Origin: JANSXG01 sp965652425
Lineage (GTDB): Bacteria > Planctomycetota > Phycisphaerae > Phycisphaerales > UBA1924
Direction of reading: 5' to 3'
NCBI GenBank assembly: GCA_965652425.1
Contig: CBFGVX010000022.1
Coordinates: forward strand, 1 to 39,151
DNA: 39,151 bases
Positions 32,164 through 39,071 of the stretch are shown piece by piece (positions within the stretch are counted from its first letter, which is position 1; every line of letters starts with the position of its first letter). A program made the translations under genes and the position numbers. The notes beneath the pieces were generated by a model. The model was not told the origin of the DNA, did no database searches, and saw nothing but the letters and a program-made list of their open reading frames with translations.

Positions 32164-33179
32164 CAGCCCATGGCCCTCCGCTGCGAGCCGACCGCCCGCG
32201 CGAGCGCCGCCGCGCTCTCGATCACCCGCTCGGCCCCCTGCGCATCAAAGCTCGCCCCCGCGAACCGCGCCCCCTCCGTGGATTCGACCACCTCGCCCAG
32301 CCACTCGAGCGCATCCGCCGACAGCACCGAACGCACGCGAGCGTCCTTCATCATCTCCGGACCCGACAGATTCCTCGTGCTCAGCCCGTAGGCATCGTCG
32401 AGCATCGCGCGCACGCTCTGCATCACCTCGCCCGCGACCGCCGCGCTGTCCACGCCCAGCCCGCTCGGCGCGCCCGCACGCACCACCCGGCGCAGCGCTT
32501 CCAGTTCCTCAGCGCAGCGCTCGGGCGCGTCCGAGCGCCGCCTCCGCTTGCTCGTCCGCGCTGCCATCACCAGCGCCGCCCCGATCGGCAGCACCACGCC
32601 CAAAGCCGCGCCACCGATCAGCAGCGGCCTCCAGTCGAACGGCTTCTCCGGCTCGATCGCCACCTTTGCCTGCCGCGGCCGCTCCGGCACCTCGCCGCCC
32701 GGCCCGCGCACCTCCAGCGTGATCGCGTCCGATTCGATCCCCGTGCGCGTCGGCTCGAGCTGCGTCGGGTCCGCCTCCGGATCAGGGTCCACCAGATACG
32801 ACAGGCGCAGCGGGCCGAAGCTCACCTGCCCATCCATCAGCGGCTCCACCACCACCGCGTACCGCCCGAACCATCCGCCCAGTTCCGCTCGCTCAAGCCG
32901 CTGCGCCTCGACCACCGTCACCAGCATCGCATCGCCGAACGCATCGTCGATCGACCAGTTCTCGATGCGCACGCTCGCGTCTGCGCGCACCTCGACGACC
33001 GCCTCGAACCGGCCGAGCAGGTCCATCGGTCCGGCGGGCAGCTCCGCCCACGCCTCGACGATGGCCATCTCGTCCTCCGCGCGCAGCAGCGGCTCGCCCG
33101 CCGGTCGCTCCACCACCGGCTCGGCGATCGCCGTCGCGAGAGCGCACAGCCCGGTCACAATCGTCCAGCGCACCTTCAT
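32163..33179 (-). CDS. Unknown single-pass membrane protein of the MoxR/Bat operon
   Basis: 338 residues. Signal peptide (MKVRWTIVTGLCALATAIAE), an extracytoplasmic beta-rich region of about 160 residues (FGRYAVVVEPLMDGQVSFGP), a membrane segment near 192-215 (LLIGGAALGVVLPIGAALVM), a basic stop-transfer (SKRRRRSD) and a 110-residue helical cytoplasmic tail. It occupies the slot between DUF58 and batA where other bacteria have a small DUF4381-type protein, and resembles a short BatD in layout. The family is not recognised. The start gives an ATGA overlap with the DUF58 gene. Confidence 0.78.
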   Translation of the reverse strand: MKVRWTIVTGLCALATAIAEPVVERPAGEPLLRAEDEMAIVEAWAELPAGPMDLLGRFEAVVEVRADASVRIENWSIDDAFGDAMLVTVVEAQRLERAELGGWFGRYAVVVEPLMDGQVSFGPLRLSYLVDPDPEADPTQLEPTRTGIESDAITLEVRGPGGEVPERPRQAKVAIEPEKPFDWRPLLIGGAALGVVLPIGAALVMAARTSKRRRRSDAPERCAEELEALRRVVRAGAPSGLGVDSAAVAGEVMQSVRAMLDDAYGLSTRNLSGPEMMKDARVRSVLSADALEWLGEVVESTEGARFAGASFDAQGAERVIESAAALARAVGSQRRAMG

Positions 33180-34099
33180 CGCCCGCGCTCCCGCTGCCGG
33201 AACAGCTCGACCAGATCCTCGACCCATTGCGCATCGGTCCGCACCCGCAGGAACTGCGCGCCCGCCCCGGTCACGATCGAACGCACCGCGCCCTCCAGCG
33301 CAGCGCCCTCCGATTCGAACGCGCTGCGGATCCGCCCGTTGGACGAATCCACCAGCCGCCGCCGCCGGGTTTCCAGATCGCGCAGCTCGATCAGCCCGGA
33401 GCGCGAAAGCTCCCGCTCGCGCGGGTCCTGCACCTGCGCGACGATCAGGTCGTGGCGCGCCGCCAGAAGCTGCATCGATCGCTCGACCCCCGAACCCGCC
33501 AGATGCTCCGGCGCAAGCCCGGTCAGAAAGTCCGACACCACCACCACCAGCGCCCTTCGCTTGAGCACCTCCGACAGCCGCTGCAGCGCGCCCGCGAGGT
33601 CCGTGTGCGTCGCCCGCGCATCGCGCCCGCGCTTGCCCGCGCTCGCGATCTGGCTCACGCAGCGCAGCGCGTGCTTGCGGCCTTTGCGCGCCGGCACCAC
33701 CGTCTCGATGCCGCGGTCGATCGTCACCAGCCCGATCCGGTCGTTGCTCCGAACCGCCGCCAGCCCGAGCACGCCCGCCAGCTCCGCCGCGACATCCAGC
33801 TTGCTCTTGCGCTGCGAGCCGAACCCGCTCGACGGCGACACATCAACCACCAGCACCAGCGTCAGCTCGCGCTCCTCCACGAACTGCTTGACGAACACCT
33901 CGCCCGTCCGCGCCGTCACATTCCAGTCGATCATCCGCACATCGTCGCCCGGCTGGTACTCGCGCACATCCGCGAACTCCACCCCGCGCCCCTTGAACGC
34001 CGAGCTGTACGCGCCGCTGAACACCGAGTCCGCAACCTTGCGGCTCTGCAGCTCGATCCGCTTCACATACCCGATGAGATCGTCGGACAGTACCACCAT
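33176..34099 (-). CDS. DUF58-family protein
   Basis: 307 residues, soluble. The DUF58 signature is clear: GAYSSAFKGRGVEFADVREY followed by PGDDVRMIDWNVTARTG (about residues 28-66). A vWA-like region follows, with DVSPSSGFGS in place of a canonical DxSxS (Asp, Ser and Ser retained) and VVVSDFLTG. DUF58 proteins nearly always accompany MoxR ATPases; their biochemical role is unsettled. The gene lies 33 bases after moxR and overlaps the next by ATGA. Confidence 0.93.
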   Translation of the reverse strand: MVVLSDDLIGYVKRIELQSRKVADSVFSGAYSSAFKGRGVEFADVREYQPGDDVRMIDWNVTARTGEVFVKQFVEERELTLVLVVDVSPSSGFGSQRKSKLDVAAELAGVLGLAAVRSNDRIGLVTIDRGIETVVPARKGRKHALRCVSQIASAGKRGRDARATHTDLAGALQRLSEVLKRRALVVVVSDFLTGLAPEHLAGSGVERSMQLLAARHDLIVAQVQDPRERELSRSGLIELRDLETRRRRLVDSSNGRIRSAFESEGAALEGAVRSIVTGAGAQFLRVRTDAQWVEDLVELFRQRERGR

Positions 34100-34132
34100 C
34101 GCGAGCGCCGCCTCCGTTCAGTGCGAATCGAT

Positions 34133-35176
34133 TCAGGGAACGGCCACGCGCCCGAGCAGCATCGACACCAGCCCGTCGCTCACCATCCCCCGCGCCTCGG
34201 CCTCGTAACTCAGCACGATCCGGTGGCGCAGGACCGGCAGCGCGACCGCCTTCACATCGTCGGGCGTCACGTACCCGCGCCCGGCGAGGAACGCGTGCGC
34301 CCGCGAAGCCCGCAGCAGCGCGATCGTCGCACGAGGCGAAGCACCGAAATCGATCAGCCGGCTCAGCAGCGTCCCGTCGGGCATCGGCTCCAGCTCGCCG
34401 GGGTTCCGGCTCGCGTGGATCATCTCCACGATGTACTCCTTGATCGGCTCCTCCACATGCACCCGGTCCACCACCGAGCGCGCCGCGACGATCTGCTCCG
34501 GCGTCACCACCGTCTCCGCCTCGACCCCCGCGCCCCGCGACGCGATCGACGACATCCGGTCCAGCACCAGCCGCTCCTCATCGCGGCTGGGGTACCCCAC
34601 CCGCAGCTTCAGCATGAACCGGTCCACCTGCGCCTCGGGCAGCGGGTAGGTCCCCTCCTGCTCGATCGGGTTCTGCGTCGCCAGCACCAGGAACGGGCTG
34701 GGCAGCGGATAAGTGGTATCACCGATCGTCACCTGCCGCTCCTGCATCGCCTCCAGCAGAGCCGACTGCACCTTCGCCGGCGCGCGGTTGATCTCGTCGG
34801 CCAGCACGATGTTGGCAAAGATCGGACCCCGGCGCGGCGTGAAAGTCCCGTCCTTCGGGCTGTAGATCAGCGTTCCCAAGAGGTCCGCCGGCAGCAGGTC
34901 GGGCGTGAACTGGATCCGCTTGAACTCCGCATGGATCGCCGCCGCCAGCGTCGACACCGTCAGCGTCTTCGCCAGCCCCGGCACACCCTCCAGCAGCACA
35001 TGCCCGTCGCAGAGCATCCCGATGATCAGCCCCTCGACCATCTCCCGCTGACCGACCACGACCTTCCCGACCGCGTCGATCAGATGAGCGATCGGCTGCG
35101 ATACCTCCGCGACCTCGCGCGTCACGCTGTCCACACGATCCGCGACGCTCACGCCGCCGTTTTCCCCAGATGACAT
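34133..35176 (-). CDS. moxR: MoxR-family AAA+ ATPase
   Basis: 347 residues, standard for the MoxR-proper subfamily, AAA+ chaperones thought to assemble or activate vWA proteins. It has Walker A GVPGLAKT, PDLLPADLLGT, Walker B LADEINRAPAKVQSALLEAM, sensor-1 LATQNPIEQEGTYPLPEAQ with the family-typical DRF following, and sensor-2 SPRATIALLRASRA. A GGAGG lies 10 bases before the ATG at 35176; a TTG two codons upstream is only 4 bases from it and less likely. It is the first gene of the operon and is divergent from the superoxide dismutase gene. Confidence 0.95.
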   Translation of the reverse strand: MSSGENGGVSVADRVDSVTREVAEVSQPIAHLIDAVGKVVVGQREMVEGLIIGMLCDGHVLLEGVPGLAKTLTVSTLAAAIHAEFKRIQFTPDLLPADLLGTLIYSPKDGTFTPRRGPIFANIVLADEINRAPAKVQSALLEAMQERQVTIGDTTYPLPSPFLVLATQNPIEQEGTYPLPEAQVDRFMLKLRVGYPSRDEERLVLDRMSSIASRGAGVEAETVVTPEQIVAARSVVDRVHVEEPIKEYIVEMIHASRNPGELEPMPDGTLLSRLIDFGASPRATIALLRASRAHAFLAGRGYVTPDDVKAVALPVLRHRIVLSYEAEARGMVSDGLVSMLLGRVAVP

Positions 35177-35327
35177 AGTCAAAAATCCTCCTCGCGTGAT
35201 CCGGTCCGCTCAACCCCACACTCTACCGCCTCCGACCGCCGCGGCTGCGATCCAGACCGCCCCGTTTCGGCCCGCCTACCCTGTCTAAGGCCCTCCCGGA
35301 CCAACCAACCCAAGGAAAGGATCAACC

Positions 35328-36110
35328 ATGACCGATTTCAACGCCCCCGGCACCACCCTCTCCCGCCGCGCCGCCATGGGAACCCTCGGCGCCCTCGGCC
35401 TCGGAGCCGTCGCCTCCGCCGCCCAGCCCGCCGGTGGCCGAAACAACGCCGCCCCCAGAACCCTGCTCACCGCCCGCGAACTCGGCTTCGATTCCAGCAG
35501 CGGTCGCTACACCCTCCCCGAACTCCCCTACGCCCACGACGCGCTCGAACCCGCCATCGACGCCCAGACCATGCAGATCCACCACGGCCGCCACCATCAG
35601 GGCTATGTCAACGGCCTCAACAAGGCCCTCGACGAACTCGACAAAATCCGCAAGGGCGAAGGCGACGCCTCGCTCATCAAGCACTGGTCCCGCGAGCTCT
35701 CTTTCCACGGCTCCGGCCATGTCAACCACTCCCTCTTCTGGCAGACCATGGCCCCCGCCGGCAAGGGCGGTGGCGGCGAACCCAGCGGCATCCTCGCCCG
35801 CCTCATCAACCGCGACTTCGGCAGCTTCGACGGCTTCAAGACCCACTTCTCCGCCGCCTCCGGCGCGGTCGAGGGCTCCGGCTGGGGCTGGCTCGTCTAC
35901 GAACCCACCGCCGCACGCCTCATGATCATCCAGGGCGAAAAGCAGCAGGACATGATGATCACCGGCGTCATCCCCCTCCTCGGCATCGATGTCTGGGAAC
36001 ACGCCTACTACCTGAAATACCAGAACCGCCGCGCCGACTATGTCAAGGCCTTCTACGACATCATCAACTGGAACAAAGTCAACGAACTCTTCCAACGCGC
36101 GACTGCGTAA
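35328..36110 (+). CDS. sod: Fe/Mn-family superoxide dismutase with Tat signal peptide
   Basis: 260 residues against about 200 for cytoplasmic enzymes. The extra N-terminus has LSRRAAMGTLGALGLGAV, a twin-arginine signal, so the folded metalloenzyme is exported. The mature enzyme has all four metal ligands: His in MQIHHGRHHQGYV, His in HVNHSLFW, and Asp and His in GIDVWEHAYYLKY. The Gly before VNHSLFW and the local Gln suggest the manganese or cambialistic type. AAGGAAAGG precedes the ATG. It converts superoxide to peroxide and oxygen, and is divergent from the moxR operon. Confidence 0.95.
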   Translation: MTDFNAPGTTLSRRAAMGTLGALGLGAVASAAQPAGGRNNAAPRTLLTARELGFDSSSGRYTLPELPYAHDALEPAIDAQTMQIHHGRHHQGYVNGLNKALDELDKIRKGEGDASLIKHWSRELSFHGSGHVNHSLFWQTMAPAGKGGGGEPSGILARLINRDFGSFDGFKTHFSAASGAVEGSGWGWLVYEPTAARLMIIQGEKQQDMMITGVIPLLGIDVWEHAYYLKYQNRRADYVKAFYDIINWNKVNELFQRATA

Positions 36111-36116
36111 TCACAA

Positions 36117-36191
36117 GAGCCCGGAGCGCAAGCTCCGGGTACCTCTTCCTCTTCGAAACGAACCCGGGGACCCGGAGCTCGCGCTCCGGGC
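36117..36191. repeat. Nested inverted repeat, likely bidirectional terminator between sod and queG
   Basis: Two copies of a self-complementary unit face each other. CCCGGAGC-GCAA-GCTCCGGG lies at about 36121-36140 and CCCGGAGC-TCGC-GCTCCGGG at about 36159-36180; both stems are 8 bp. The outer flanks AGAGCCCGG and CCGGGCTCT are complementary too, so the whole also folds as one arm-to-arm repeat of about 28 bases with two mismatches. The plus-strand side ends in TTATTTTTG. The genes on both sides converge here. Confidence 0.7.
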
Positions 36192-36193
36192 TC

Positions 36194-37276
36194 TTATTTT
36201 TGCAACCTCCCCAAACAAACCTCCGCCGTCCCCCGCACCAACTCCGATTCCCCCGCATCGCGAGCAATCTCCCCCACCCTCTTCACCACCATCCCCCGAT
36301 CCACTTCCCCCGCCAGCGCCGTATTCGTCAGCACGATCAGCGCATTCCGCTTGATCATGTCCGGCTTCGCCCGCTTCATCGCCGAACTCTGAAACGCCTC
36401 GCGCCGATCGTCCTCGCTCCACCCGAGCACGCGCAGCAGGTCGAACCCCGAACCATCCGTGGTGCGCCCGTGCTCCGCGTCCAGATCCGTGCACCGCGCA
36501 CGAAGCGCCGGGTTCGCCTTTCCGACATCCCGCCCCGGCCTCTCAGAATTATGCGGGCACACCTCCTGGCAGATGTCGCACCCGTACAGCCAGTCCCCGA
36601 TCGCCCCATGAAACGCTTCATCGATCGGCGACCGGTGCTCGATCGTCAGGTAACTGATGCACCGGCTCGCATCCACTTCATGCGCCGTGATCGCATCGGT
36701 CGGGCACGCCTCAATACACCGCGTGCAGGTGCCGCAGTGATCGGTGACCTGCTCCTGCTTCCGCGGCACGCCGATCTCCACCGTGCTGATCAATCCCCCC
36801 AGAAAGAACCAGCTCCCCTTCTGCGGATGAATCAGCAGCGTGTGCTTGCCCACCCAGCCGATCCCCGCCCGCGCGGCGTGCTCGCGCTCCAGCACCGGCG
36901 CCGTGTCCACGAACGCCCGCAGCACATCTTCATCTCCCAGCCCGAACTCCTCGCGCGCTGCGTCCGCCAGCGAGATCAGCCGCTTGCGCATCGTCTTGTG
37001 GTAGTCCACGCCCCGCGCGTACCGCGCGATCCGGCCCACACCCGCCCGCTGCTCGTCCGGGTCATCGTTCCGCGTCGCGTACAGCTCGCCCACCAGCAGC
37101 ATGCTCTTCGCACCCGGCACCATCGCCGCCGGGTCCAGCCGCTGGTCCACATGCTCGCCCAGCCAGCTCATCTCGCCGTGCTTGCCCGCCGCAAGCCACG
37201 CGCGCACATGCTCTTCGTGCGCGCTCGGTCCCGCCGGCGTCACCCCCGCGAGCGCGAAGCCGCGCTCCCGCGCCAT
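36194..37276 (-). CDS. queG: Epoxyqueuosine reductase
   Basis: 360 residues. QueG is the cobalamin- and Fe-S-dependent enzyme that reduces epoxyqueuosine to queuosine at tRNA position 34. The conserved FVDTAPVLEREHAARAGIGW holds the catalytic Asp. Two ferredoxin-like clusters follow: CGTCTRCIEACPT and CDICQEVCPHN. The C-terminal helical HEAT-like region (MIKRNALIVLTNTALAGEVD) is present. The frame upstream of the ATG also reads plausibly (ARLCD) but has no better start codon, so the true N-terminus may be slightly longer. It lies 23 bases after the TIM-barrel gene. Confidence 0.93.
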   Translation of the reverse strand: MARERGFALAGVTPAGPSAHEEHVRAWLAAGKHGEMSWLGEHVDQRLDPAAMVPGAKSMLLVGELYATRNDDPDEQRAGVGRIARYARGVDYHKTMRKRLISLADAAREEFGLGDEDVLRAFVDTAPVLEREHAARAGIGWVGKHTLLIHPQKGSWFFLGGLISTVEIGVPRKQEQVTDHCGTCTRCIEACPTDAITAHEVDASRCISYLTIEHRSPIDEAFHGAIGDWLYGCDICQEVCPHNSERPGRDVGKANPALRARCTDLDAEHGRTTDGSGFDLLRVLGWSEDDRREAFQSSAMKRAKPDMIKRNALIVLTNTALAGEVDRGMVVKRVGEIARDAGESELVRGTAEVCLGRLQK

Positions 37277-37299
37277 GTCGCACAGCCGTGCCCCGTCGA

Positions 37300-38169
37300 T
37301 CAGGCCGCGGGCGACGAGAGCGCGCTGCGCCCCTCATTCGCCCACCCGTACACCGTGCGCGGCACATCGCCCAGCACCGTTTCGGCCGCCGCAAGCTCCG
37401 GCAGCCACGCCCGCTCCCACTCGTAGGTCACCCACCCGCCGAACTTCGCGTCCGCCAGCGCCCTCACGAACTCGCGGCAGGGCAGTTCGCCCGTCCCCAG
37501 CGCCACCGGCGAATCGCCCTTGCGATCCCGCAGGCGCGCCATCGCCAGCCGAGGCCCGAGCATCTTGATGCCCTCCTCGATGTCGTCCTTCACGGTGTGG
37601 GCCGCGTACAGGTCGTAGCAGGCCATCAGCAGCGGGCTGTTCACCTTCGCGATGATCTCCGCCAGGTCCTCCGCCGTCGCGAACGCCCCGCCGTTCTCGA
37701 TCATCACATAGCAGTCCCGGTACCGCGCGTGGTCGCACACCTTCGCCAGCCGCGCTGCGATCCGGTTCAGCGTCGCGTCGCGCGTCTGGGGCGGCGGGAA
37801 CTTCGGGATATCGAACCCGAAGGTCCGCACATACCGCGAGCCGATCGCCTGCGCCACATCGACGAAATGGCACCCCTCCGGAACCCCCGCCTCCCGCTGT
37901 GAGAGCAGGATGTTCCCCATAACAGGGGGAAAAATCGCGTGGTCGAACTTCACGCCCGTCGCCACGCCCGCGATCTCGACCCCGGCGTTGCGGAAAATCC
38001 CCCGCACCTTCGCCGAATCCGTCAGCCCCGGGTCGCACGCGAACCGAGTGGACCCCTCGCCAAAGCTGCGAAGCTCCACCCCGTCAAACTCCCACGCCGC
38101 GGCGTGACGCGCCACATCCCGCAAAGACCAGTCCGGACAGGCCACCGTGCTGAAAGCGATCTTGAACAT
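37300..38169 (-). CDS. Sugar phosphate isomerase/epimerase-like TIM-barrel protein (AP endonuclease 2 family)
   Basis: 289 residues starting MFKIAFSTVACPDWSLRDVA. The xylose isomerase-like TIM barrel superfamily binds a divalent metal through Glu, Asp, His and Glu. Matching positions are ELRSFGEG after strand 2, CYVMIENGGAF, ACYDLYAAH and YEWERAW near the end. Members include hydroxypyruvate isomerase, inosose dehydratase and sugar epimerases. The substrate cannot be told from sequence. The start at 38169 is the last Met before the first barrel strand. It is probably cotranscribed with queG, with no known functional link. Confidence 0.87.
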   Translation of the reverse strand: MFKIAFSTVACPDWSLRDVARHAAAWEFDGVELRSFGEGSTRFACDPGLTDSAKVRGIFRNAGVEIAGVATGVKFDHAIFPPVMGNILLSQREAGVPEGCHFVDVAQAIGSRYVRTFGFDIPKFPPPQTRDATLNRIAARLAKVCDHARYRDCYVMIENGGAFATAEDLAEIIAKVNSPLLMACYDLYAAHTVKDDIEEGIKMLGPRLAMARLRDRKGDSPVALGTGELPCREFVRALADAKFGGWVTYEWERAWLPELAAAETVLGDVPRTVYGWANEGRSALSSPAA

Positions 38170-38198
38170 GCCCGCATGGTAGCGAATTCGCCCGTGTG

Positions 38199-38224
38199 GC
38201 ATGCTCAAACTTGTTTGAGCATGC
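38199..38224. repeat. Perfect 12-bp inverted repeat
   Basis: GCATGCTCAAAC-TT-GTTTGAGCATGC, two perfect 12-base arms around TT. It lies 30 bases upstream of the TIM-barrel start codon in a divergent intergenic region. The arms are longer than needed for most operators and the loop is too short for a relaxed hairpin, so it looks like a cruciform or dispersed palindrome rather than a terminator. Confidence 0.6.
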
Positions 38225-38305
38225 TCTCTTGTAGGGGCGTCTTCGTCGGGTAGCGCTCCGGGTGGCGTGGTCTTCGCGCAGCGAAGCCCACGGGCTCCCC
38301 ACCCA

Positions 38306-38323
38306 GTGACAACAGTATGTCAC
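38306..38323. promoter_or_regulatory. Operator-like dyad before the HTH-like gene
   Basis: GTGACA-ACAGTA-TGTCAC, perfect 6-bp arms around 6 bases, 75 bases before the ATG at 38398. The next gene encodes a possible DNA-binding protein, so autoregulation is conceivable. No evidence beyond the symmetry. Confidence 0.3.
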
Positions 38324-38397
38324 CGCTCACACCCGGTACCGTATTTTTACCAAACAGACCCCTTGATCCGCCCCCAACCCCGGCGCACACTGTCGCC

Positions 38398-38955
38398 ATG
38401 ACCAAGCCAAACCACCCCAAGCCCCGTCGCCCAACCATGAAATCCAAACGCGCCCAGCAGAGTTCTTCAGTGGGGCAGGCTTCCAGCCTGCCTTCTTCTC
38501 CTCCCGCCCCTTCGTCCCCAACACAGGACCACCTCATCGAACACCTCCTGCACCTCTGGGAGCGAGATGACCTCCCCTTGAGCGTCATCGCCGCCGAACT
38601 CAACCTCTCCTTGCGCGATCTGCTCGACCTGATCCGCACCCCCGAAGTCGATGCCCTGCTGACTCAGATGGACCAGCTCCTCGAACGCCGCACCCGCCAG
38701 ACCGCCCTCGCCAAGTCCCGCCGCGCCCTCATCACCCTCGAACAGGTCCAGACCGAAGCGGAAACCGACGCCCAGCTCACCCCCATCACCCCGCAGGCCA
38801 CCAAAGCCCACCGCGATGCCCGCACCAACAGAACCCAACGCCGCCTCGCCGCGACCGTCACCCTGAACCAACTCAAGATCCTCAAAGCACCGGTCCCAAA
38901 GGTGGCACCGGTCTCCGACCGGTGCAGAGAACCCCAACAGGCAAGAGCGGCGTAA
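38398..38955 (+). CDS. Small HTH-like protein containing two in-frame palindromic elements
   Basis: 185 residues from the ATG at 38398; in-frame alternatives are 38317 and 38437. The basic N-terminus is followed by a helical region whose SVIAAELNLSLRDLLDLIRT (about residues 61-80) fits a helix-turn-helix of the kind in terminase small subunits and sigma-like factors, then long charged helices (LLERRTRQTALAKSRRALIT; RTQRRLAATVTLNQLKIL). The peptides VGQASSLPS and VAPVSDRCR are encoded by DNA palindromes (38474-38492 and 38905-38925) and look like insertions in variable tails. No Shine-Dalgarno is seen. Family not recognised. Confidence 0.6.
   Translation: MTKPNHPKPRRPTMKSKRAQQSSSVGQASSLPSSPPAPSSPTQDHLIEHLLHLWERDDLPLSVIAAELNLSLRDLLDLIRTPEVDALLTQMDQLLERRTRQTALAKSRRALITLEQVQTEAETDAQLTPITPQATKAHRDARTNRTQRRLAATVTLNQLKILKAPVPKVAPVSDRCREPQQARAA
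38474..38492. repeat. Palindromic element in the 5' part of the HTH-like gene
   Basis: GGCAGGCT-TCC-AGCCTGCC, perfect 8-bp arms around TCC, preceded by GTGG. Read in the gene frame as GTG GGG CAG GCT TCC AGC CTG CC. It shares its GTGG lead, TCC loop and codon phase with the element at 38905-38925. Confidence 0.65.
38905..38925. repeat. Palindromic element in the 3' part of the HTH-like gene
   Basis: GCACCGGTC-TCC-GACCGGTGC, perfect 9-bp arms around TCC, preceded by GTG in frame. A partial copy, GCACCGGTC, lies just upstream at 38887-38895. It encodes VAPVSDRC near the C-terminus of the HTH-like protein. Confidence 0.65.
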
Positions 38956-38957
38956 CT

Positions 38958-38980
38958 CCTTCTCCCCTCGCGGGAGAAGG
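38958..38980 (+). terminator. Stem-loop immediately after the HTH-like gene
   Basis: CCTTCTCCC (38958-38966) and GGGAGAAGG (38972-38980), perfect 9-bp arms with a 5-base loop, starting 3 bases after the stop codon. No T-run follows, so it may be a dispersed REP-type element that serves as an mRNA 3' stabiliser. Confidence 0.45.
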
Positions 38981-38981
38981 T

Positions 38982-39008
38982 GGCAGCGTGCGGTTTCAGC
39001 ACGCTGCC
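38982..39008. repeat. Perfect 10-bp stem-loop
   Basis: GGCAGCGTGC (38982-38991) and GCACGCTGCC (38999-39008) around GGTTTCA. It begins one base after the previous hairpin ends, making a tandem pair. Confidence 0.6.
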
Positions 39009-39043
39009 GGATGAGGGGGCGGCCCGAGCCTTCCTTCGGGTGC

Positions 39044-39071
39044 CACGGGTTGACCCGAAGGGCAACCCGTG
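39044..39071. repeat. Stem-loop with 9-bp arms and inner CCC/GGG
   Basis: CACGGGTTG (39044-39052) and CAACCCGTG (39063-39071) with an inner ACCC-GAA-GGG. This is the third palindrome in 115 bases after the HTH-like gene. Beyond it an ATG at 39108 opens a frame (MSKPLSRGD) that runs off the window; too little is visible to call a gene. Confidence 0.55.

Noticed and set aside
33227..35173. 648-codon open frame opposite DUF58 and moxR
   Set aside because: Arg/His/Pro-rich translation with no domain. The opposite strand encodes clear MoxR and DUF58 proteins; long antisense frames are common at this GC content.
38199..39071. CRISPR array or integron in the palindrome-rich right end
   Set aside because: The palindromes differ from each other, there are no regularly spaced identical repeats, and no cas or integrase gene is visible.
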